DNA of 64,000 bases from Gemmatimonadota bacterium (GTDB lineage Bacteria; Gemmatimonadota; Gemmatimonadetes; Gemmatimonadales; Gemmatimonadaceae), in NCBI GenBank assembly GCA_003134685.1, contig PLCA01000003.1, positions 663,152 to 727,151 on the forward strand, read 5' to 3'. The position numbers and the translations under genes were made by a program. The notes beneath the pieces were generated by a model that did no database searches, had not been told where the DNA came from, and saw only the letters and a program-made list of their open reading frames with translations. This document shows, piece after piece, positions 1 to 13,325 of this stretch; the stretch's first letter is position 1, and the number at the start of each line of letters is the position of its first letter.

Positions 1-2
1 TT

Positions 3-68
3 AGCGCGAACTATTACTACGTCTTCTTCGGTTACGACCGACGGGGGCCCGAGTCGCGCGTGCGGTAA
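3..68 (+). CDS. Aromatic leader peptide of the DAHP synthase attenuator (5' end outside window)
   Basis: The frame starting at position 3 reads through Tyr-Tyr-Tyr-Val-Phe-Phe-Gly-Tyr-Asp-Arg-Arg-Gly-Pro and ends with TAA at 66-68. Four Tyr and two Phe codons fall within nine codons. The start codon lies upstream of the window. The same peptide pattern and about 40 of 48 nucleotides recur at 30262-30309 ahead of the dehydratase-mutase gene, which supports a real coding leader. Its inferred role is to make ribosomes stall when charged tRNA-Tyr or tRNA-Phe is scarce. What is seen is the codon cluster and its recurrence; the stalling is inference from classical attenuation. Confidence 0.8.
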   Translation, partial: SANYYYVFFGYDRRGPESRVR

Positions 69-131
69 AGTTCCAGGTTCGACAACGCAGACAGACTACG
101 GGCCTCCGCAATCGCGGGGGCCTTTTTGTTT
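43..131 (+). promoter_or_regulatory. Transcription attenuator ahead of DAHP synthase (antiterminator and terminator)
   Basis: GGGGGCCCG (43-51), inside the leader ORF, can pair with CGGGCCTCC (99-107), giving 9 pairs including one G-U. That pairing would consume the 5' arm of the terminator at 100-131, so the two structures are mutually exclusive. A ribosome at the TAA (66-68) would cover 43-51 and allow termination; one stalled on the Tyr/Phe codons (12-35) would leave it free. A small hairpin TCGG/CCGA (28-41) sits within the Phe-Gly-Tyr-Asp-Arg codons and is kept in the second copy. Confidence 0.75.
100..131 (+). terminator. Intrinsic terminator of the attenuator
   Basis: GGCCTCCGC (101-109) pairs with GCGGGGGCC (114-122) around a four-base AATC loop, nine pairs with one G-U, followed by TTTTTGTTT. 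It lies between the leader stop codon and the DAHP synthase start. Confidence 0.9.
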
Positions 132-185
132 CAGGGGGTCCCGAGCGGAGCAAATCCACTTCTCAATCTTCACGCAGGGGCAGTC

Positions 186-1085
186 ATGGCAGGATCCGAA
201 TCGACTCACGCGAAGACCACAAGACCTCATGGGCACGACAGCTTTCCCTCGAAGGATCTGTCGCGCCCGTATCGTCTCGCTGCCCATGCCTCGGGTGCAC
301 GAGCGACTCGGCCGGTGCGCGTGAGCGACAGCGTCATGATCGGCGGCGCCGCAATAACGGTGATCGCCGGACCCTGCTCTGTCGAAAGCGCAGAGATGAT
401 CGCGAACGTGGCCACACGCGTGAAGAGCCTGGGCGCGGTGATGTTGCGAGGGGGTGCGTTCAAGCCGCGGACCTCCCCCTACTCCTTCAGCGGATTGGGG
501 CCGGCGGCGCTCGGCTTTCTTCATGCGGCGGGCGCGGAGAGTGCTCTTCCGGTTGTGACGGAGGTCATGGACACGCGCCAGGTCGAGCTCGTCGCTCGCA
601 CCGCCGACATGCTTCAGATCGGCGCCCGCAACATGCAGAATTTCTCGCTGCTGGAGGAAGTCGGCAGGTGCGGGCGGCCCGTTCTGCTCAAGCGCGGGTT
701 GTCGGCGACGATTACGGAGCTCCTTCTGGCGGCCGAGCACGTGATGGCCGCGGGAAACAGCGACATCGTCTTGTGCGAGCGCGGAATTCGCACCTTCGAG
801 ACCTCGACGCGCAGCACGCTCGACGTTTCAGCGATTCCGGTGCTGAAAGAGGAGACGCACCTGCCCGTGATCGTGGATCCCAGCCATGCGGGAGGGCTGG
901 CGCGGCTCGTCATACCGCTCGCGCTCGCCAGCATTGCCGCCGGAGCGGACGGCATCATGGTGGAGGTCCATCCGGATCCTGAGGCCGCGCTCTCCGACGG
1001 CGCTCAATCCCTGACTCTCGAGATGTTCGGCGAATTGATGCGCGCGGCTGCACCGGTAGCGCGCGCGGTAGGACGCACGCTCTGA
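186..1085 (+). CDS. aroF: 3-deoxy-7-phosphoheptulonate (DAHP) synthase, type I-beta catalytic domain
   Basis: This enzyme condenses phosphoenolpyruvate and erythrose 4-phosphate, the first step of the shikimate pathway. The 299-aa protein carries the type I-beta signatures: AGPCSVES (about 61-68), [15 protein letters not shown] (about 87-101), [24 protein letters not shown] and VDPSHAGG. The start at 186 follows a purine-rich GCAGGGG, and the ATG context GGGGCAGTCATG is identical to that of the dehydratase-mutase gene at 30419. The first 50 residues match only the linker of longer homologues: the N-terminal ferredoxin-like/ACT regulatory domain seen in the Thermotoga-type enzyme is absent. 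Expression is probably set by the attenuator at 43-131. The gene converges on the next gene with a 12-nt gap. Confidence 0.95.
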   Translation: MAGSESTHAKTTRPHGHDSFPSKDLSRPYRLAAHASGARATRPVRVSDSVMIGGAAITVIAGPCSVESAEMIANVATRVKSLGAVMLRGGAFKPRTSPYSFSGLGPAALGFLHAAGAESALPVVTEVMDTRQVELVARTADMLQIGARNMQNFSLLEEVGRCGRPVLLKRGLSATITELLLAAEHVMAAGNSDIVLCERGIRTFETSTRSTLDVSAIPVLKEETHLPVIVDPSHAGGLARLVIPLALASIAAGADGIMVEVHPDPEAALSDGAQSLTLEMFGELMRAAAPVARAVGRTL

Positions 1086-1097
1086 GGCGCTATGACT

Positions 1098-2939
1098 TCA
1101 GTTAGGTTTTTTCTCCGCCGCGACCCATGCGCGGATTCGGGTGTCGAGGACGTCGAGCGGAAGCGCCCCCTGACTTAGGATTTGATCGTGGAAAGCGCGA
1201 ATGTCGAACTTTGGTCCTAGCTCTTGCTCCGCGTATTTCCGGAGTGCCTTGATTTCCAGCTCTCCGCTCTTGTACGCCAAGGCCTGCGCAGGCATCACGA
1301 TGTAGCGATCGACTTCCTGCGTGATGTCCTGATCTGTCTTGGCGCTGTTTGTCCTGAAGTAATCGATCGCCTGCTGGCGCGACCAGCCGAAAGAATGAAT
1401 TCCAGTGTCGATTACTAGCCGAATCGCTCGCCATACCTCGTAGGTGAGCTGTCCGAACTTGGAATATGGATCCTTGTAGAGTCCCAGCTCGGGGCCGAGG
1501 CTCTCCGAGTATAGAGCCCATCCCTCGACATACGCTGTGTATCCGCCGTACAGCCGGAATTCGGGGATCCCCTCGAGCTCCTCCTGGATTGCTATCTGAA
1601 GATGATGACCTGGTACTGCTTCGTGCGCGGTGAGGACTTCCATCTCCCACATCGGCCGGGTGTCGAGCTTGTAGGTGTTGACGAAGAACTCGCCGGCTCG
1701 GTGGGCCCCAGGGGAGCCGCCCTGATAGTAGGCCGTAGTTTGCGAGGGCGCCGCGTAGGACGGAATCGTCGTGACTCCATAAGTAAGGCGCGGCAGCTTG
1801 CCAAAGAGTTTTGGCAGCTCGGGATCGATCCGCTTGGTAATGTCACGATACGCCCGGACGAGAGCGGCCGAATCCGTGTAGAAAAACCTCGGGTCGGTGC
1901 GGAGCATGTTGGTGAAGGCAGGGAAATCACCCTTGAACCCGGTAGACCGAATGAGGCTGTCCATTTGAGCGCGGATGCGCTTCACCTCTGCCAGACCAAG
2001 ATCGTGGATTTGCTGCGGAGTGCGTGTAGTGGTCGTTTGAACTTTGATGTTGTACGCGTACCAAGCTGTTCCGTCGGGCAAAGCACTCATTCCTATGGTC
2101 TCTCGCGAGCGCGGGAGGTATGTATTGGTGAGATAGCTCTGCAGGCGCTGGAATGCCGGTCGGTCCTGCTCGTTGTAAGCGTGCACTGCATCGGCGCGAA
2201 GACGCGTTCTGTCGCTCTCAGCGATCCCGACGGGGAATTGAGTGAAGGGAGCGAGCAGCGCACTCTTCATAGGATCTTCGGGCACCAGATTCGTCATCTG
2301 CGCGGGAACATCGCGCAGCGTGATTCGCGGCGGAGTTATGCCGCGCTTGATGCCGCTGTCGAGCAAAGCAATCGTCTGGTCGACTACGACCGGCAGCGCG
2401 CGCAATCGGGCGATGATGTCGGTGTAATCCTTGACCGTTGCCGCCGACATAGCGTTAATGGTTGAGGCGGAGTACTGCGGTCCGTCGCGTTGCGTGACCT
2501 GGAGGAGATCACCCGGGAATCGCGTTCCCTCAATCGTTTCCTGGACACCCCTCTTGAAGATGTCGTAGCTCAGTTGGTCCGGGGCGTTCAATCGGGCCCG
2601 GTCGATTGCGCCGACGACCTTGAGCTCGCTGTTCACCGCTGCCCGCCGCCGGTTGATTGCGGCAACCGAGAGATCGGTCCAGCGGTCGTTCTGTCCTGGA
2701 TAGCCGACGTACGTCGCGCCTTCGGGGTAGGAGACGTTGGAATACTCCCAATCGAGATCGAACAACCGGTGCAGCCTCGCGCTATCACTCGGTGCGGTCG
2801 CCGTGGCGAGCGCGGTGAAGCGCTGCGAAAAATCCGGTCCAGCCGGTCGCTGGGCGCTGAGCCTACCGGGGCTCAGGATGAGGATCGAAAGGGAGAGGGA
2901 AGCTGCGCAGCTTTGCAGTCGGAATCTCATGGTCGTCAC
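1098..2939 (-). CDS. DUF885 family secreted protein, putative zinc peptidase
   Basis: A 613-aa protein with an N-terminal signal sequence (positive MRFRLQ, then a hydrophobic stretch to about residue 30 ending ...RLSAQ). It belongs to the DUF885 family, recognised by the HEAVPGHH motif (H439, E440, H445/H446), which resembles a zinc-metallopeptidase HExxH-like site. The family is often annotated as an X-Pro or carboxypeptidase-like hydrolase, but its substrate is unclear. Two starts are possible: GTG at 2939 or ATG at 2930, the latter giving a more typical signal peptide. A perfect TATAAT on the minus strand at 3083-3078 is a candidate -10 box. The function is exported, probably periplasmic. 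Confidence 0.85.
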   Translation of the reverse strand: MTTMRFRLQSCAASLSLSILILSPGRLSAQRPAGPDFSQRFTALATATAPSDSARLHRLFDLDWEYSNVSYPEGATYVGYPGQNDRWTDLSVAAINRRRAAVNSELKVVGAIDRARLNAPDQLSYDIFKRGVQETIEGTRFPGDLLQVTQRDGPQYSASTINAMSAATVKDYTDIIARLRALPVVVDQTIALLDSGIKRGITPPRITLRDVPAQMTNLVPEDPMKSALLAPFTQFPVGIAESDRTRLRADAVHAYNEQDRPAFQRLQSYLTNTYLPRSRETIGMSALPDGTAWYAYNIKVQTTTTRTPQQIHDLGLAEVKRIRAQMDSLIRSTGFKGDFPAFTNMLRTDPRFFYTDSAALVRAYRDITKRIDPELPKLFGKLPRLTYGVTTIPSYAAPSQTTAYYQGGSPGAHRAGEFFVNTYKLDTRPMWEMEVLTAHEAVPGHHLQIAIQEELEGIPEFRLYGGYTAYVEGWALYSESLGPELGLYKDPYSKFGQLTYEVWRAIRLVIDTGIHSFGWSRQQAIDYFRTNSAKTDQDITQEVDRYIVMPAQALAYKSGELEIKALRKYAEQELGPKFDIRAFHDQILSQGALPLDVLDTRIRAWVAAEKKPN

Positions 2940-3077
2940 CGGTGGGAAGGCAGATCAAGGTGCCCTGCGGAAAGCCTTGTTCCGCTAGAAATGCTTCTCG
3001 CTCGCTCGACGGTCAAGACCAGCCCGCAATCAGCTGGCCCGCCGATTGCCATTGGCAGGTAATCTTCCGTTTGCATA

Positions 3078-3083
3078 ATTATA
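3078..3083 (-). promoter_or_regulatory. Candidate -10 element for the DUF885 gene
   Basis: The minus strand reads TATAAT here, about 140 nt upstream of the DUF885 start. No convincing -35 hexamer accompanies it, so this is a weak call. Confidence 0.35.
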
Positions 3084-3219
3084 CTCTTGACCTGGATGCG
3101 CTCAGCGGACTAACTTGCTCTCAAGCACCAGTCACCAAACACGCTCGAGATCTCACTTGATCAAATCGCCCGCTAATTATCGAATTCTCCTTCATCCCGC
3201 CTCGAATCGACTTGGGGCA

Positions 3220-3363
3220 ATGGAGAGACTTTGCGCGGGCAACAACACGGACTCATAGCAGGTTGCTGGAATAACGCGCAAAAGGCCTCTCCCGAAAATC
3301 GGCAGAGGCCTTTTTTTTGTGTAACCGCGGCACCCACGGGAGCAAACGCTCCGGGGATAGACG
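3220..3363 (+). promoter_or_regulatory. Untranslated leader of gltBD, with possible short leader ORF
   Basis: The 424-nt gap between the DUF885 start and gltB holds no long gene. A 12-codon ORF (ATG at 3220, TAG at 3256-3258, reading M-E-R-L-C-A-G-N-N-T-D-S) precedes a strong terminator at 3281-3318. GCAAC and GTTGC inside the ORF region can form a small stem. No plus-strand gene upstream needs this terminator, so it probably attenuates gltBD. The signal sensed is not evident: the short peptide is not rich in Glu or Gln. Confidence 0.45.
3281..3318 (+). terminator. Strong intrinsic terminator in the gltB leader
   Basis: AAAGGCCTCT (3281-3290) pairs perfectly with AGAGGCCTTT (3304-3313), an inner CCG/CGG stem continues it, and eight T residues follow (3311-3318). 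It ends 45 nt before the gltB ATG. Confidence 0.85.
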
Positions 3364-8005
<4,642 letters not shown>

Positions 8006-8013
<8 letters not shown>

Positions 8014-9478
8014 TCCGAAAGGGTTTCTCACGCTTCGCCGAGCGACGGCGGAGCGCCAGACGGTGGAAGAGCGTGTGCGCCACTGGGGTGAGTTTTATCG
8101 TCCCGTTCCGGACGAGGCGGTGCGCACTCAGGCCGCGCGCTGCATGGATTGTGGAGTGCCGTTCTGTCAGGGCGACAGCGGCTGTCCCGTGCACAACATC
8201 ATCCCCGAATGGAACGGCCTCGTTCAGCACGGGGAATGGCGCGAGGCGCTCGAGTCGCTGCATGCGACGAACAATTTCCCGGAGCTCACGGGCCGGCTCT
8301 GTCCCGCACCCTGCGAGTCGGCGTGCGTGCTTGGTCTCGTGAACGAGCCCGTCGCCATCAGGCACATCGAGCAGACGATCGCGGATCGTGGCTTCTCGGA
8401 GGGCTGGGTGGTGCCGCGTCCGCCGCGGAGAGTGACGGGGTTCAGCGTCGCGATCATCGGCTCCGGGCCGGCGGGCCTTGCTGCCGCCCAGCAGCTTCGC
8501 CGCAGTGGACACACTGTCGTGGTGTTCGAGAAAAACGAGCGGGTGGGCGGACTGCTTCGCTACGGAATACCTGAGTTCAAGCTGGAGAAGTCTGTGCTCG
8601 ATCTCCGTCTCGGCCAGCTCGAGGCGGAGGGAGTCCAATTTCGCAGCGGGATCGACGTCGGCGAGGACATCACAGTCGAAGAGTTACGCGCGGAATTCGA
8701 TGCCGTCTGCGTGGCTACTGGAGCGGGCGCGGCGCGCGATCTCGACGTGCCTGGCCGCGAGCTAGAGGGAGTCCACCTCGCGATGGACTTTCTCACCGCG
8801 CAGAACCGCAGGCTGTTTGGTGATCCAGTTCCCGGAACGACGAGCGACGCCGGCCAGAATGCGATGCTCGCGCACGATGTCACCGACGCGCGCGACAAGC
8901 GAGTCGTGATCATCGGCGGCGGCGACACCGGCTCCGATTGCGCGGGTACGTGCGTTCGTCAGGGAGCGCGGAGCGTCAGGCAGTTCGAGCTGCTCCCGCA
9001 GCCGCCAGTTGGTCGCGCCGCGAGCACACCATGGCCGCTCTGGCCAATGCAGCTGCGCACCTCGCACGCGCATGAAGAGGGTTGCGATCGCGACTGGAGC
9101 GTCGCCACCACCGCGTTCTCCGGCGAGGACGGGAAAGTCCATCGGATTCACGCCGCGCGTCTCGAGAGGCAGCTATTCGCCGACGGGCACACCGACTACG
9201 CGCGGTTGCCCGGGACCGATTTCGAGCTGGAGGCGGATCTGGTATTGCTGGCGATGGGATTCACTGGCCCAATACGGAGCAGGTTGCTGGTGGATCTCGC
9301 CGTCGAGCTCGACGGTCGAGGCAATATTGCAACCGATGGCGCGCACCGCACGAGCGTACCGGGAGTTTTCGCCGCCGGCGATGCGCACCGTGGAGCATCA
9401 CTCATCGTGTGGGCGATTCGCGAGGGCCGAGACGCCGCGGAGAGTATCGATCGCTGGTTGCGCGGCGAAAAAACCTAG
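8006..9478 (+). CDS. gltD: Glutamate synthase small subunit (NADPH-dependent)
   Basis: A 490-aa flavoprotein that passes electrons from NADPH to the large subunit. Cys46, Cys49, Cys54 and Cys60 plus the later CPAPCESAC motif form the 4Fe-4S ligands. The FAD-binding [11 protein letters not shown] sequence sits near 151-161, and the NADPH-binding GGGDTGSDC near 309. The start is GTG at 8006, overlapping the end of gltB (stop 8011-8013). Length agrees with the beta subunit family. It converges on the kinase gene at 9498 with a 19-nt gap. Confidence 0.97.
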
Positions 9479-9497
9479 ACCTCGCCTTTCAGATCGC

Positions 9498-11879
9498 TCA
9501 TTGCTTCAACGCGAGTCGAGGTGGAGGCGCCTTGATCGGCCACGGCGTCGTCACAGGGCAGAGTCCCGCGCCGAAACGGTGGATGACCGCAAGGAAGCGC
9601 GGCTCGTCGTGCAGCAAATCATATGGAGGATCGCAACCGATCGGAGTTTGGCCGAGACCGGACTGCGTCATGCGCTCGAAGACATCGAGCGCTTTCACCC
9701 GGTCCCCCACCGCCAGATTCGCAAGCAGAAGGTCGGTGCCATGAGCATCTGAGCTGCGAGTCAGGTCGTGATAGAGCTTAGTCACCTCGGCCCATCGCCC
9801 GCTTGCTGCGTAGCTGAAGATCAGGTATCCGCGCGCTCCAGGTTGGCCGGGCTCGCGAGCGTAGTTCCGCTCCAACACCAGGGCACCCTTTTCCGGCTGA
9901 CGCGCGAATACGTAATCGAGCCCCAGGACTTTTTGGGCGATCGCCAATGTCGAGTCGAGCTCGATAGCACGCAGACTCCCGGCAATCGCTTCCGGAAACC
10001 GCCGGTTTTCGTACAGCGCATGGGCAACTTCGGAGGCGATGATCGGTGACAAGGGATCGAGCGCTGCCGCGCGTTGCTCCTCTGAAAGAGCCTCTTTCGC
10101 CCGGCCCAGCATCAGGAGATTGTCCCCATACCATTGATGCGTCGTCGCATCCTCCGGCTGGAGCTTCAAAGCGTGTTGATACTCGGGATCTGCTTCTTTG
10201 AGGCGCGTCGCATACGATAGTGCGTTGGCGAGGGCGAGGTGCGCATCTCCCAGAGAAGAATCCAGAGCCACAGCTATTTCGGCGTTCTTCAAGGCCAGAA
10301 ACCCCGTTGAATCCAGCGGCACCCGGGCGAAGTTCCCCAGGATGCTGTATGCCATGCTCAGCCCAGCTCGAGCACGTGCGAACTTTGGATCATTCGCCGC
10401 TGCCTCAGTGAAGTACGTGATCGCGCGCCTGAGGCCCGATTCCCCTCTCTTGGCGAAGAAGTACCTGCCCTTGAGGTAGAGCTCGTAGGCCGCCTCACTG
10501 TCGGTGCCTCTGCTGGTACTCGCCGCGTCCGCGGCGGCCTTGACGCCGAGCGCGGGAGTGAGCGCTCCGACTATCGCTTTGGTGAAATCATCCTGTACCT
10601 GAAAGACGTCGCTGGCAGTGCTCTCGAAGGTGTCGGACCACATCACCCGGCCGTCCTTTGCGCTTGTCAGCTGCGCAATTACTCGCAGACGGTGTCCCGA
10701 GCGGCGAACGCTGCCTTCGACGACAGCGGCAACGTTCAGCGCATTGCCGATTTCCTGAGCGGATAAGCTCTTGCCCTTGAATGCGTAGGATGAACTCCGG
10801 CCCGCAACTGTGAGTCGCGGAAGACGGGAGAGCGCGTGAGCCAGCTCATCGGACATTCCATCGGAGAAGTATTCGTCCTGGGCATTCCCGCCGGTGTTGG
10901 CGAATGGAATCACCGCGACAGCGCTGATTGTCCCATTGGCCGCGGGTGAGGAGACGTCCGCACCATTACTGCCCGAATGGCGGCGGGACTCATAGGCGTA
11001 AATGGCGCCAGCTACCAGCAGGCTTCCGAGAATTGCCGCTGGTATGATCAGCCGCTTTGTTCGACGGGGAATACCAGCAGCTCGCATCGACGCGGTGTCC
11101 GTTTCTCCACTCGGCGTCACAGCTGTCTCGAGCGCACCGAGCATCTCTGCCGCTGATTGTGGACGATCGGCGGGGCGCTTCTCGAGCGCGCGCATAATGA
11201 GCGACGAAAGCGCCGGCGGCACCGACGGCCGCCTTTTGTCGATGGGCTCTGGCCTGTCAATCGCGTGCGCGGCGAGCATAGCCTGCGCAGAACGACCGCT
11301 GAAAACCAGCTGCCCCGTCAACATCTCGTACGCCATCGCGCCGACACTATAGATATCGGTCCGGTAATCTGTGCTTGGATCGGCCGTCGCTTGTTCCGGC
11401 GACATATAAGCGGGCGTGCCAAGTGTAACACCCACTGACGTAAGCGAAGAGCCGGGGTTCGTCGAGGCGCTCAACGCCTTGGCCAGGCCGAAGTCCGCGA
11501 CCACGGCATGGTTGCCGGTAAGAAGAACGTTGTCCGGCTTGATGTCGCGGTGAACGACTCCGTGCTCGTGCGCGTAAGACAGCGCGCTCAACACCTCGCG
11601 AAGAATCTGCGCCGCTTCACGAACTGGCAACTCACCGGAGCGCGCGAGTCTCGCGCGCAACGACTCGCCCTCGATGAACGGCATTGTATAGTAAGGGAGT
11701 CCGTCGCTGACCGCCGCACCCAATACCGGTACTATGTGCGGATGCTGCAGCTTCGCGGCGAGTTGTATCTCGCGGCGGAATCGGTCGATGTTGACCGCGG
11801 CCGCAAGCTCGGGAAGCAATACCTTGACCACGACTTTGCGCCCGAGCGAGATCTCTTCTGCGACGAAAACGCGCGACAT
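9498..11879 (-). CDS. Membrane Ser/Thr protein kinase with TolB-like and TPR domains; 5' end uncertain
   Basis: The protein as given (793 aa) starts at an ATG that lies inside the kinase glycine loop (GGGGM-SRVF). Reading upstream in frame from 11880 to about 11985 continues the fold (LGDNYTIERELGGGG), yet no ATG, GTG, TTG or CTG occurs before an in-frame TAG. The gene therefore either starts at a rare codon (ATA, ATC or ATT are available) or has lost its start. The rest is intact: invariant Lys in VVVKVL, HRDIKPDN, DFGLA, one membrane helix near 285-303, a TolB-like domain (AVIPFANTGG...DGMSDELAHAL) at about 325-450, then TPR repeats. The role is presumably membrane signalling; substrates are unknown. 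Confidence 0.85.
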   Translation of the reverse strand: MSRVFVAEEISLGRKVVVKVLLPELAAAVNIDRFRREIQLAAKLQHPHIVPVLGAAVSDGLPYYTMPFIEGESLRARLARSGELPVREAAQILREVLSALSYAHEHGVVHRDIKPDNVLLTGNHAVVADFGLAKALSASTNPGSSLTSVGVTLGTPAYMSPEQATADPSTDYRTDIYSVGAMAYEMLTGQLVFSGRSAQAMLAAHAIDRPEPIDKRRPSVPPALSSLIMRALEKRPADRPQSAAEMLGALETAVTPSGETDTASMRAAGIPRRTKRLIIPAAILGSLLVAGAIYAYESRRHSGSNGADVSSPAANGTISAVAVIPFANTGGNAQDEYFSDGMSDELAHALSRLPRLTVAGRSSSYAFKGKSLSAQEIGNALNVAAVVEGSVRRSGHRLRVIAQLTSAKDGRVMWSDTFESTASDVFQVQDDFTKAIVGALTPALGVKAAADAASTSRGTDSEAAYELYLKGRYFFAKRGESGLRRAITYFTEAAANDPKFARARAGLSMAYSILGNFARVPLDSTGFLALKNAEIAVALDSSLGDAHLALANALSYATRLKEADPEYQHALKLQPEDATTHQWYGDNLLMLGRAKEALSEEQRAAALDPLSPIIASEVAHALYENRRFPEAIAGSLRAIELDSTLAIAQKVLGLDYVFARQPEKGALVLERNYAREPGQPGARGYLIFSYAASGRWAEVTKLYHDLTRSSDAHGTDLLLANLAVGDRVKALDVFERMTQSGLGQTPIGCDPPYDLLHDEPRFLAVIHRFGAGLCPVTTPWPIKAPPPRLALKQ

Positions 11880-12164
11880 CCCACCGCCGCCGAGCTCACG
11901 CTCAATGGTGTAATTGTCGCCGAGTGCGCGTTGGAGCTGCTCCCTTAGATCGGGCGAGAGGATTCCTCTTATGGAGAGGGTCTAATGTAGGGCTACTCTC
12001 TCCCACGTCCAACATTTGCCTCTTTGTGGCGGTCCATCGGGAGTCTTCTTCTAGTTGGGCGGCCCTGGATATTTATCGAGCCAGGCAAAGTATCCCGCGG
12101 CCATCAACTGGCACGCTGATAGCCCCTGGCAAGTAGTCCTCAGTTGTAGTTTTTTCAATCGACA

Positions 12165-13058
12165 ATGTCTCGACTCCTTTCCGCCGCCCTTTGCTCGGCC
12201 CTCGCTTTGAGCGCGGGCGCGCAGACGACCGCTCCGCCAATCGTGAACGGCGGCTTCCCCCTCGTTTCGCCGAGTGCTTCCCAGATCCTTTTCGAGTCGA
12301 ATCGGACCGGAACAACGCAGCTCTGGATCATCTCTGACGACGGCACCGGCGAGAGGCAGCTCACCACCCGAGACAGTGTCGCGGGCGGACAGTGGGCACC
12401 AGATGGCAAATCGATCTTCTACACCGTATTGATTCGGGATACGAGCCAGCTGTACGAGCTCTGGCCGGACAGCTCACCCTCGCGCGACCGCATGATCGGA
12501 ACGTTCCCCGGCCGCGGGCCACAAGTGTCGCCGGCGCGAACCAGAGTCGTTTACGACGTCGGACCCTGGACCGCATCCCACCTCGTGCTCACCGACGGGC
12601 AGGGCCGCTCGCCCCGACAAGTGACTGACGACTCTCTGACGGTTTGGCGCGGCGTGTGGTCCCCGAACGGTCGCCGGCTGGCGTACACGGTGAGCAAGAA
12701 AACCGGTATGAGTGTGTGGGTCATGAACGAGGACGGATCGAACCCACACCAGGTGACACACCTGACGCCCGAGGAAGGACGGGCACAAATGCCGGCGTGG
12801 CATCCCGATAGTCATCAGCTGGCATTTCAGGCCAACGCGATTTCACCCAAAGGCAAATCCACTCTGTGGCTCGTCAACCTGCAAACTACCGGCGCCCGGG
12901 AGATCGCTCCCCACACTGAAGCCTTTCTCGATGAGACGCCGAGCTGGTTTTCGGATGGAAAGCGAGTCGCATTCCAAAGCAATCGGAGCGGCAGGATGGA
13001 GATATGGATCGTGAATGCAGATGGATCGCAGTTGCGGCAGCTGACCGGCCGGCGTTGA
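12165..13058 (+). CDS. Secreted TolB-like beta-propeller (PD40) protein
   Basis: A 297-aa protein with a clear signal peptide (hydrophobic to Ala-Gln near residue 20) followed by repeated WD40-like/PD40 blades, seen as repeated SNRTGTTQLWI..DDGTGERQLT, WSPNGRRLAYT and FQSNRSGRMEIWIVNADG segments. Such propellers are found in TolB and in many periplasmic proteins of this phylum; no enzyme motif is present, so the exact role is unknown. The next gene follows after 4 nt and is probably cotranscribed. Upstream (11985-12164) the divergent space to the kinase gene shows no obvious element. Confidence 0.8.
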   Translation: MSRLLSAALCSALALSAGAQTTAPPIVNGGFPLVSPSASQILFESNRTGTTQLWIISDDGTGERQLTTRDSVAGGQWAPDGKSIFYTVLIRDTSQLYELWPDSSPSRDRMIGTFPGRGPQVSPARTRVVYDVGPWTASHLVLTDGQGRSPRQVTDDSLTVWRGVWSPNGRRLAYTVSKKTGMSVWVMNEDGSNPHQVTHLTPEEGRAQMPAWHPDSHQLAFQANAISPKGKSTLWLVNLQTTGAREIAPHTEAFLDETPSWFSDGKRVAFQSNRSGRMEIWIVNADGSQLRQLTGRR

Positions 13059-13062
13059 CGCG

Positions 13063-13290
13063 TTGAGTATCCTCAGCACGTTTGGCCTGTTTGCCGTGAC
13101 CGCCATGCTCTTATGTTACGCGCTCGAGGCCAGGAGCCACTGGTTCATTCTCGGCTTCGCCATCGCCTGCTGTCTCGGTTCGGTATACGGCTTCCTTCAG
13201 GGTGCCTGGCCTTTCGGATTGGTCGAAGGAATCTGGGCAGTTGTGGCGCTCAGGCGCTGGCTCGGAGTCGCTCGCCCTCGCACTGTTTGA
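13063..13290 (+). CDS. Small integral membrane protein, unknown function
   Basis: A 75-aa protein with two or three hydrophobic segments (about 5-20, 26-42 and 48-62) and the sequence GAWPFGLVEGIWAVVALRRW near the C-terminus, a pattern I recognise from small conserved membrane proteins without a known role. The start is TTG at 13063, four bases after the propeller gene; a later ATG (13105) would remove the first segment. Tight spacing suggests cotranscription with 12165-13058. Confidence 0.6.
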   Translation: MSILSTFGLFAVTAMLLCYALEARSHWFILGFAIACCLGSVYGFLQGAWPFGLVEGIWAVVALRRWLGVARPRTV

Positions 13291-13325
13291 CGCGGTAAAT
13301 ATTCTCTTTCCAAAGAGAGGTCTGA

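Noticed and set aside
3231..3280. A TTG-started frame with two adjacent Gln codons before gltB as a possible glutamine leader peptide
   Set aside because: The frame runs through the terminator without a stop and only two Gln codons occur, which is not convincing for attenuation.
3181..3363. Glutamine riboswitch in the gltB leader
   Set aside because: The conserved bases expected for the glnA-type motif are not found; only a terminator hairpin is visible.
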